Of a stretch of DNA of 20,530 nucleotides, positions 15,178 to 20,530 are shown in pieces. This stretch comes from UBA1205 sp045534635 (GTDB lineage: Bacteria > Bacteroidota > Bacteroidia > Bacteroidales > WCHB1-69). The notes under the pieces were generated by a model, which saw nothing but the letters and a program-made list of their open reading frames with translations, did no database searches and was not told the DNA's origin. Position numbers and translations under genes: made by a program. The stretch covers positions 1 to 20,530 of the forward strand of contig JAZSKB010000029.1 of NCBI GenBank assembly GCA_045534635.1. The letters are read 5' to 3'. Within the stretch, counting starts at the first letter, position 1. The number at the start of each line of letters is the position of its first letter.

Positions 15178-16521
15178 TTAATCTATATTCGAATTAGCAT
15201 TTATGGTTGCTAAAATCAAATTAGATAACTGTTTTACACCTTCTTTTCGAGAATATTTTTCAATATTTGTCGAATTACATTCAATATATCCATTGGTAGA
15301 AAATTCATTATACAACGCGGAAAGAACTTTCGACAAATGTTCCTTATTTTTCACTATAATTCCTGAATTTGTACTATTTATCAAATCTTCTTGCAAATGA
15401 GAACTCAAAGTATTGTTTTTCGATAATGAATACGGATAAAACTTCTGTTTTAATATTTTCGCCTGATAATCATCAGCATAGCACAAAATAATTTTTCGTT
15501 TAATTGCTAGGTAATCATATATTTTTGTCCCCATTATAGAATAATCATTGAAAAGCAACATTACATTTTGCTTACTCAAATTTTGGAGCAATTCTACATT
15601 GTCCATACGTGGATAAACATGAATGTATTTTTCAAGATTATTATCTCTTACAAACTGCCTAATTTCCTCATGTTTATTTATTCCGAAAAAATTCAATTCA
15701 ATTTTTATAGTATAATTGCTTTTTTGTAAAAATTTAACAAAAGAAAAAAGAACACTTTTATACGGATGCCAATCGTAAATAGTGCCAGCCAATGCAATAC
15801 GAAAAACATCTCTACTCTGAACTATATGTTCTATCTGTTTTATCACCTCTGAATTATATCCATTGGGAATAATATAAAATGGCTTTTGAACATTAGTTTC
15901 TATCTGCTTATGGGAAAACTCATCAACAGTAATCACACAATTGACATTAGCAGTAATTTTTTTTTCAAAATATTTCGTTAGTTTGCCCAAAAAGTTACTT
16001 CTATTTTTATTCTGAGTCCATGGATCTCGATAATCTGCAATCCATGGAATATTGTATTTTTTACTCAATGTCGAAGCATATTTAAACAAAACAAAAGGCT
16101 CTCCCGTTGCAATTATTGCATCTACTTTATTTCGTTTTAAATATTCTTCTGCCCCACGATATAAACCTGACTTTGGTCCTACAAAAAACAAAAATTGCAT
16201 AAATTCATACCATGCTGTTATCATTTTGCGTATCAAAACAAATTTATTACAACCATATTTCAGCATTATACGATTGGCAAAATTGGGTTTGTATGGTGTC
16301 CTTATAATAGTACCATATTCTGTTTGCTCAACAATGGTCTCATTGGTGGAACTTGGGGCTATGTAATCTTGTTCGTTACCATATTTATTACTCCATTGTC
16401 GAGTTACTACAATAGGGATTACTTCATATTCTTTCAAATATTTATACCATGCGTATGGTCTCAAGCCTCCTACGGAAACGTATGGCGGAAAATCGTATGC
16501 CAATATTAAAAGTTTTTTCAT
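15178..16521 (-). CDS. Glycosyltransferase, GT4-like (GT-B fold)
   Basis: The protein has 447 residues. The N-terminal domain starts KKLLILAYDFPPYVSVGGLR, the glycine-rich acceptor-side start of GT4 enzymes. IPWIADYRDPWTQN (158-171) is a motif common in Bacteroidota members of this group. YIIPNGY (216-222) begins the donor-binding domain, and GTKIYDYLAIKR (331-342) corresponds to the family's usual (P)GKxxEYLAxGKP nucleotide-sugar contact. No membrane helix is obvious. It likely adds a sugar to a surface polysaccharide, LPS or glycoprotein. Donor and acceptor cannot be told, as no polysaccharide cluster surrounds it. Possible weak promoters lie on the minus strand at 16571-16579 and 16625-16633. 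Confidence 0.82.
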   Translation of the reverse strand: MKKLLILAYDFPPYVSVGGLRPYAWYKYLKEYEVIPIVVTRQWSNKYGNEQDYIAPSSTNETIVEQTEYGTIIRTPYKPNFANRIMLKYGCNKFVLIRKMITAWYEFMQFLFFVGPKSGLYRGAEEYLKRNKVDAIIATGEPFVLFKYASTLSKKYNIPWIADYRDPWTQNKNRSNFLGKLTKYFEKKITANVNCVITVDEFSHKQIETNVQKPFYIIPNGYNSEVIKQIEHIVQSRDVFRIALAGTIYDWHPYKSVLFSFVKFLQKSNYTIKIELNFFGINKHEEIRQFVRDNNLEKYIHVYPRMDNVELLQNLSKQNVMLLFNDYSIMGTKIYDYLAIKRKIILCYADDYQAKILKQKFYPYSLSKNNTLSSHLQEDLINSTNSGIIVKNKEHLSKVLSALYNEFSTNGYIECNSTNIEKYSRKEGVKQLSNLILATINANSNID

Positions 16522-16675
16522 TTATCCCTTATTCACTTTTTGTTTGACTATAAACACACAACATTTTTATTCAAAAATAGATAATTCAGACTATTGAAAT
16601 TTTAAATTACAAATGCTTAATATCACAAAATTATAAAAAAAAATCATACGAAAAAAAGATTTATAAAAAAAATTG

Positions 16676-16684
16676 TATCTTTGC
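16676..16684 (+). promoter_or_regulatory. Promoter -7 element for the second LRR gene
   Basis: TATCTTTGC lies inside a 27-base word (16659-16685) identical to the promoter of the large LRR gene. The start codon is at 16879, so the leader is about 190 nt, much longer than at nusB, guaB or the nitroreductase gene. The region 16522-16878 otherwise holds a possible 35-codon ORF and weak minus-strand promoter matches. Confidence 0.7.
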
Positions 16685-16747
16685 ATATCGAAAAAATAAT
16701 TTTTGAATAGATATAAGTGAAGTTGAATAAAATAAAAAAATTGAATT

Positions 16748-16855
16748 ATGCTATCATACAACCATACTCAAATCGGTACAGGAGACGACAAAATAGCCAA
16801 CTACACAAAACTGTATTCTTTTATCGTATTGACAATATCCTATTTACAAAAATAA
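16748..16855 (+). CDS. Possible 35-residue ORF in the leader of the second LRR gene
   Basis: An ATG at 16748 opens 35 codons ending 23 bases before the LRR gene. The start MLSYNHTQIG recalls the N-terminus of small Bacteroidota membrane proteins as I remember them, and the end (LYSFIVLTISYLQ) is hydrophobic. The middle matches nothing. It may be a leader peptide, a gene remnant or chance. Confidence 0.25.
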   Translation: MLSYNHTQIGTGDDKIANYTKLYSFIVLTISYLQK

Positions 16856-16878
16856 TGTTTAACTAAAAAATAAAGATT

Positions 16879-18495
16879 ATGAGACTATTTAATTTAACGT
16901 ACAAAAGTACAAAGGCTTTTTTTCTACTACTCATTGCAAGTAGTATGATGTTTGGTTGCTTACGTGTACCAAATATGTCGAATTCTATTACCCTCCACGT
17001 TAACAAAGGCGAACAAATAAAAATAAGTTTTGCCGCAACTACCCAAAACACACCTATTAAAATTGTTAGTGGAGATAGTGTTTACTCCATCTTTATTGGT
17101 GAAGATTGGATAGGTGGAACATATTTCGCTGCTGCCGATACTATGACCATTTACGGGAATGTCGCTAAATTACGATGCGAATTCAATTCTATGGCTATCA
17201 ATAATTTAGACATAAGTAAAAACACGGTTTTAACTTCATTGAATTGCAGTAATAATAAATTAAAAACTTTAGATGTAAGCAATAATCCTGCTTTGACTAA
17301 TTTAGATTGTTCAAGTAATAATCTAAAATTATTAGATTTAAATAAGAATACAGCATTGACTAAATTAGATTGTTCAAGTAATAAAATAACATCATTAGAT
17401 TTAAGCAAAAACACAGCGTTGACAGATTTAATTTGCAGAGGAAACAATTTAACATCATTAGACATTAGTAAAAACACCTCTCTTACTTATCTAAATTGTA
17501 TTAATAATAATATTTCCACTTTAGATATTAGTAACAATGCTGTATTAACGGAATTGTATTGTATGGAAAACAGTTTAACATCATTAGACGTAAGTAAAAA
17601 CATTGCATTGTCTGAATTAAATTGTGGCTTTAACAATCTAAATACTTTAGATGTAAGCAATAATACTGCTTTGACAATATTAATTTGCTGGGTGAACAAA
17701 TTAACATCTTTAGATGTAACTAAAAATACTGCGTTAACAGAATTAGGTTGTGCCGCTAACAATATAACTTCTTTAGATTTAAGTAAAAATATTACGTTGA
17801 GTGGATTAAATTGCAGTTTTAATGATTTGACTTCATTAGACGTAAATAAAAACATTGCATTGTATGAATTAGATTGCAGCTTTAACAATCTAACTACTTT
17901 AGATTTAAGCAAAAATACAGCGTTAACTTATTTAAATTGCAATAATAACAATATCAATTCTTTAGTTGTAGAAAAAAATACAGTACTTACTGATTTAAGT
18001 TGCAAAGTTAACAATATAACGATGTTAGATATTAGCAATAATACTGCATTAACCGATTTAAATTGCGATACTAACAATATAACCTCTTTAGATGTGAGCA
18101 AAAACACAGAATTGACAAATTTAAATTGCAACAAAAATAATATCAGCATTTTAAATATAAATAAAAATATAGCATTACAATATTTGGATTGTTCCAATAA
18201 TAAATTAGCAACGTTAGATGTTAGCAATAATATTTCATTATATTCGCTATATTGTTCTAACAATAATCTAACTTCATTAGATGTTAGTAAAAATATAGAT
18301 TTAATTATTTTTGATTGTAGTGCGAACAATATCAAATCTTTAGATGTTAGTAAAAACACAGAATTGACAAATTTAAAATATAATCAAAATAATATAAAAA
18401 CTGTAGATATTAGCAATAACAAAAAGTTAGAATATTTAAACGACCAGTCACTTATTCCAAAGGATACATCAGAGTATAAATATAAATTTTATTAA
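16879..18495 (+). CDS. LRR lipoprotein, nineteen cysteine-ladder repeats
   Basis: The protein has 538 residues. An N-terminal hydrophobic segment ends SSMMFGC, with Cys27 the likely lipidated residue. Residues about 35-100 are a header domain (SITLHVNKGEQIKISF, TPIKIVSGDSVYS, WIGGTYFAA, TMTIYGNV), homologous to the four headers of the giant LRR protein. Residues 118-516 are nineteen 21-residue repeats of form LxxLxCxxNxLTSLDVSKNTA, ending in a short cap. It has no T9SS sorting domain and lacks the YDSLMCSLPS cap. The repeat resembles that of Listeria InlJ. Probably a periplasmic-side or surface-exposed lipoprotein that binds protein or glycan; the ligand is unknown. It has its own promoter, a long leader, and a terminator at 18517-18544. 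Confidence 0.92.
   Translation: MRLFNLTYKSTKAFFLLLIASSMMFGCLRVPNMSNSITLHVNKGEQIKISFAATTQNTPIKIVSGDSVYSIFIGEDWIGGTYFAAADTMTIYGNVAKLRCEFNSMAINNLDISKNTVLTSLNCSNNKLKTLDVSNNPALTNLDCSSNNLKLLDLNKNTALTKLDCSSNKITSLDLSKNTALTDLICRGNNLTSLDISKNTSLTYLNCINNNISTLDISNNAVLTELYCMENSLTSLDVSKNIALSELNCGFNNLNTLDVSNNTALTILICWVNKLTSLDVTKNTALTELGCAANNITSLDLSKNITLSGLNCSFNDLTSLDVNKNIALYELDCSFNNLTTLDLSKNTALTYLNCNNNNINSLVVEKNTVLTDLSCKVNNITMLDISNNTALTDLNCDTNNITSLDVSKNTELTNLNCNKNNISILNINKNIALQYLDCSNNKLATLDVSNNISLYSLYCSNNNLTSLDVSKNIDLIIFDCSANNIKSLDVSKNTELTNLKYNQNNIKTVDISNNKKLEYLNDQSLIPKDTSEYKYKFY
17230..18426 (+). repeat. Nineteen tandem 63-bp LRR-coding repeats
   Basis: The repeat period is exactly 63 bp with no insertion or deletion across all nineteen units, and single units differ mainly by substitution. 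The unit at 17906-17933 shares 28 identical bases with two places in the giant LRR gene, at 3088-3115 and 2260-2287 on the minus strand. Confidence 0.92.
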
Positions 18496-18516
18496 ACATT
18501 CTACATTTCAAATCCC

Positions 18517-18544
18517 AACCCGCAGTCATGCGGGTTATTTTTTT
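18517..18544 (+). terminator. Terminator after the second LRR gene
   Basis: AACCCGCA (18517-18524) and TGCGGGTT (18529-18536) pair perfectly around GTCA, followed by A and seven T residues. Confidence 0.9.
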
Positions 18545-18649
18545 ATTTCAATATACATTTTTAATTAATTTGCAAAATTATATAAAAAATGTTTACAATT
18601 TGGGTTGTTGAATTGATAAATAGTAATATATAGATGGTTTCTCAATATA

Positions 18650-18676
18650 ATAAGTTCTGTCCAAACATGAACTTAT
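18650..18676 (-). terminator. Weak hairpin at the end of the AAA/DUF4143 gene
   Basis: ATAAGTTC (18669-18676 on the minus strand) pairs with GAACTTAT (18650-18657) around 11 bases and overlaps the stop codon. Only a mixed A/T stretch follows, so terminator function is doubtful. Confidence 0.25.
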
Positions 18677-19971
18677 ATCCAGCCTAAGGCATATAGCGGA
18701 ACATATTGAATATCATTCCTTTTTTGCATTGGAAATTTACTTACAACGATTGTTTCTCCTAACACTATATTATGATTTTGTATAGCGGTATCTAATGATG
18801 CATGACGCATATAATCCTCCCCAGATTTGACCTCTATTATACCTATTTTATTGTTTTTTGCAATCAGAAAATCCAATTCTTGGCGACTTTTTCTATCGTA
18901 ATAATGAAGCGTATAACCTTTTTTTACTAATTCTGATGCCACATAATTTTCCGTTAATGCACCTTCATTAATATTTATATCTCCATTGAGAACTTGCCAT
19001 TGAATGGGTTCCTGCCACATGGAACACAATAAACCAGTGTCTAATAAGAATACTTTGTAGAGATTACGTTTTTCATATTGTTCAAAAGGTAGAAGTAAGT
19101 CATGGGTATTGTAAGAAAAATAAGCAATGCCTGCATCAATAAGCCATTGGGCGGCATTTTCATACTTTTGTGCTGTTGCTCGTTGTTCAATATCAGCAAT
19201 AATGAATCGTTTTTTTTCTTTACTCAACTCCGATGGAATGGCATCGAAAAACAACTTTGCTCGTGCCTTTTCTGCTCCAGCATACTTGGCTATATCATCA
19301 CGATAACTATCAATAATACTGCGTTGTATTGTTAAAGTCTTTGAAAAATCAGCGTATTGCAAATAGGTATTCACCACTTCTGGCATTCCTCCAACTATTA
19401 AATATTCTCGGTAATACCTGCTCAATTGGTCGTGTATAAAATTGTTCACGGGGGCACGTGCTTGTAAGGTTTTCTTAATTTGTTCGATGGTATTTTTTTC
19501 AACACCTTTTGCCCAAAGGAATTCTTCAAAATCAAGCGGATACATATTTATACTATATTCAAAACCAACAGGATAAGAACTAACATCAGTATAATTAAGT
19601 CCTAATAACGACCCTGACTCAATATAATCAAAACGCCCATCTTCTATCAAAAACTTAATGGCTGTCCGAGCATTAGGGCAGGTTTGTATTTCGTCGAAAA
19701 AAACAAGGGTTTTTTGCTCAACAAAGGGGCCAAATCCCATAATAGATAGTTGGGAGATGATAGTATTGGCATCTAAATTGCCATCAAATGCTTGTTTCGC
19801 TACTGGAAACTTTTCGAAATTTATCTCTACGAAATGAGGATAGTGCTGTTTGGCAAATTCTCTTACACTAGTAGTTTTTCCTACCTGTCGAGCCCCCTTG
19901 AGCAGGAGGGCTTTCTTTGGTCTATCGTTTAACCACGATTCTAATTTATTGATAATCTTTCTTTTAAGCAT
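18673..19971 (-). CDS. ATP-binding protein, AAA_14 domain plus DUF4143
   Basis: The protein has 432 residues, normal for this family. Walker A is GARQVGKT (26-33) and Walker B is LVFFDEIQ (89-96). A sensor-like SGSLLG follows, then the GGMPEVVNTYL segment that marks the start of the DUF4143 half. Near the end, ELDFLIAKNNKIGIIEVKSG (365-384) has the D...ExK spacing of a PD-(D/E)xK nuclease-like fold. These ATPases are numerous in Bacteroidota and archaea and their job is not established. Roles in DNA handling or mobile-element biology have been suggested. All key residues are intact. The promoter region carries palindromes that suggest a regulator binds there. The gene is convergent with the LRR gene. 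Confidence 0.9.
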   Translation of the reverse strand: MLKRKIINKLESWLNDRPKKALLLKGARQVGKTTSVREFAKQHYPHFVEINFEKFPVAKQAFDGNLDANTIISQLSIMGFGPFVEQKTLVFFDEIQTCPNARTAIKFLIEDGRFDYIESGSLLGLNYTDVSSYPVGFEYSINMYPLDFEEFLWAKGVEKNTIEQIKKTLQARAPVNNFIHDQLSRYYREYLIVGGMPEVVNTYLQYADFSKTLTIQRSIIDSYRDDIAKYAGAEKARAKLFFDAIPSELSKEKKRFIIADIEQRATAQKYENAAQWLIDAGIAYFSYNTHDLLLPFEQYEKRNLYKVFLLDTGLLCSMWQEPIQWQVLNGDININEGALTENYVASELVKKGYTLHYYDRKSRQELDFLIAKNNKIGIIEVKSGEDYMRHASLDTAIQNHNIVLGETIVVSKFPMQKRNDIQYVPLYALGWI

Positions 19972-19976
19972 AATCT

Positions 19977-20078
19977 TACAACTTTTTGCAGTTTTATTCT
20001 ATACAAAAAGCAAACTTTTTGCCAGTAAAAACTCTGCAAAAATACAACTTTTTGCAGATATATGCAACTTTTGGAGAT
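19977..20078 (-). promoter_or_regulatory. Repeated palindromic operator-like region before the AAA/DUF4143 gene
   Basis: A 15-base word (TACAACTTTTTGCAG on the plus strand) occurs identically at 19977-19991 and 20043-20057. A degenerate copy lies at 20010-20025, so the copies are spaced by 33 bp, about three helical turns. A fourth partial copy lies at 20062-20078. Two copies belong to palindromes: arms of nine at 20034-20057 and arms of seven at 20004-20021. Confidence 0.5.
20036..20044 (-). promoter_or_regulatory. Promoter -7 element for the AAA/DUF4143 gene
   Basis: The minus strand reads TATTTTTGC after AAAAAGTTG, the same upstream context as the nusB promoter. It is about 65 bases before the ATG at 19971. 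It lies inside the 24-base palindrome 20034-20057. From 20079 to 20212 I see only A/T-rich sequence with no gene. Confidence 0.6.
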
Positions 20079-20212
20079 ATATTTTTCTTTTTTTATTTAA
20101 CTTACAAGGTTATATAAAAAAATGTTACTTTTTAAAGTCTTTGAAGAAAAAAAAGTGAACGAAATTTCAGTAAAAAAGAAAATATCAGCAAATCTATTTT
20201 GAAATAACGAAT

Positions 20213-20241
20213 AAAAAGAGCAGCGGCTTCGCCGCTGCTCT
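20213..20241 (-). terminator. Terminator of the right-edge T9SS cargo gene
   Basis: AGAGCAGCGGC and GCCGCTGCTCT form a perfect 11-bp GC-rich stem with a three-base loop. On the minus strand it is followed by five T residues. It lies 32 bases after the stop codon of the gene at the right edge. Confidence 0.9.
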
Positions 20242-20272
20242 ATATTAAAATTATTCGTGACAATTAAATAAA

Positions 20273-20530
20273 TTACTTTTTGATAGTCATTTTTTTCGTT
20301 AGACGTTGTCCGTTGAAGTCCATGGTGTAGAAATAAATACCTGCAGCAAGGTTTGCAGTATTGAATTCAATGCTGTTAATACCTGCTTTGGCTTCTATTG
20401 TTTGAGTGTGTAATATTTGTCCTGTAATGCTTGTAATAGTAAATACTACTTTACCTTGACTTGGAATAGTATAGTTTACTTTTGCCATATTGTTAGCAGG
20501 ATTAGGCATATTTTGACTCATACCGATAGT
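20273..20530 (-). CDS. C-terminal end of a T9SS-secreted protein (partial, 5' end outside window)
   Basis: The frame is open through the right edge, and the Met at 20521 is internal: residues Thr-Ile-Gly precede it in the window. The visible 85 residues are a T9SS type A sorting domain. MPNPANNMAKVNYTIPSQGK is followed by a VFTITSITGQ strand, then the NLAAGIYFYTM and KKMTIKK ending. T9SS recognises this C-terminal domain and removes it on export. The passenger part lies outside the window, so the function of the whole protein is unknown. Confidence 0.9.
   Translation of the reverse strand, partial: TIGMSQNMPNPANNMAKVNYTIPSQGKVVFTITSITGQILHTQTIEAKAGINSIEFNTANLAAGIYFYTMDFNGQRLTKKMTIKK

Noticed and set aside
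15203..16509. Plus-strand frames of 65-104 codons over the glycosyltransferase
   Set aside because: They are antisense to a full-length gene with clear family motifs.
17151..18359. Three long minus-strand open frames of 108-143 codons with repeated FLLTSN-like words
   Set aside because: They are the mirror of the LRR repeats of the plus-strand gene and have no promoter or family match.
17230..18426. Regular 63-bp periodicity that could look like a CRISPR array or satellite
   Set aside because: The period is exactly 21 codons, units vary by substitution as in an LRR protein, and there are no repeat-spacer boundaries or cas genes.
19850..20158. Plus-strand frame of 102 codons overlapping the start of the AAA/DUF4143 gene
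   Set aside because: It is antisense to the Walker A region and runs into low-complexity A/T sequence; no homology is recognised.

Overview
The window comes from an AT-rich member of the Bacteroidota, most likely Bacteroidales. Four things point there. Eight promoters carry the phylum's -7 element TAnnTTTG(C). Translation starts have A-rich upstream stretches rather than Shine-Dalgarno sequences. Type IX secretion (T9SS) C-terminal sorting domains occur at both window edges. NusB is of the long Bacteroidota form, and guaB is followed by a parvulin/lipoprotein pair. No tRNA, rRNA, CRISPR array, insertion sequence or phage gene was seen.

Layout. (1) 1-3659, minus strand: a giant secreted leucine-rich-repeat (LRR) protein, open at the left edge, built from four copies of a header + LRR block + cap module and ending in a T9SS sorting domain. 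Its leader (3660-3794) holds a promoter and two hairpins, one terminator-like. (2) 4017-10722, plus strand: housekeeping and envelope genes. These are nusB overlapping a LysM protein with a degenerate transglycosylase-like domain, then guaB with its own promoter, a two-domain parvulin chaperone, and a lipoprotein. (3) 10788-11450: an exported nitroreductase-family protein with its own promoter and terminator. (4) 11696-14387: a ribosomal operon rplM-rpsI-rpsB-tsf, closed by a strong terminator. (5) 14503-16521, minus strand: a QueD/PTPS-family enzyme preceded by a possible 41-codon ORF, and a GT4-like glycosyltransferase. (6) 16879-18495, plus strand: a second LRR protein, a lipoprotein with nineteen 21-residue repeats whose header domain matches that of the first LRR protein. 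(7) 18673-19971, minus strand: an AAA/DUF4143 ATPase with an operator-like palindrome over its promoter. (8) 20273-20530, minus strand: the C-terminal end of another T9SS cargo protein.

The core genes are ordinary. The parts most worth attention are the two related cysteine-ladder LRR genes (InlJ-like repeats). They lie in opposite orientations about 13 kb apart, share a header domain, share long identical DNA words including the promoter, and have unusually long leaders. One is built for T9SS export and the other for lipid anchoring. Other points of interest are the LysM protein lacking the expected catalytic glutamate, the palindromes in front of the AAA/DUF4143 gene, and the terminator-like hairpin in the leader of the large LRR gene.
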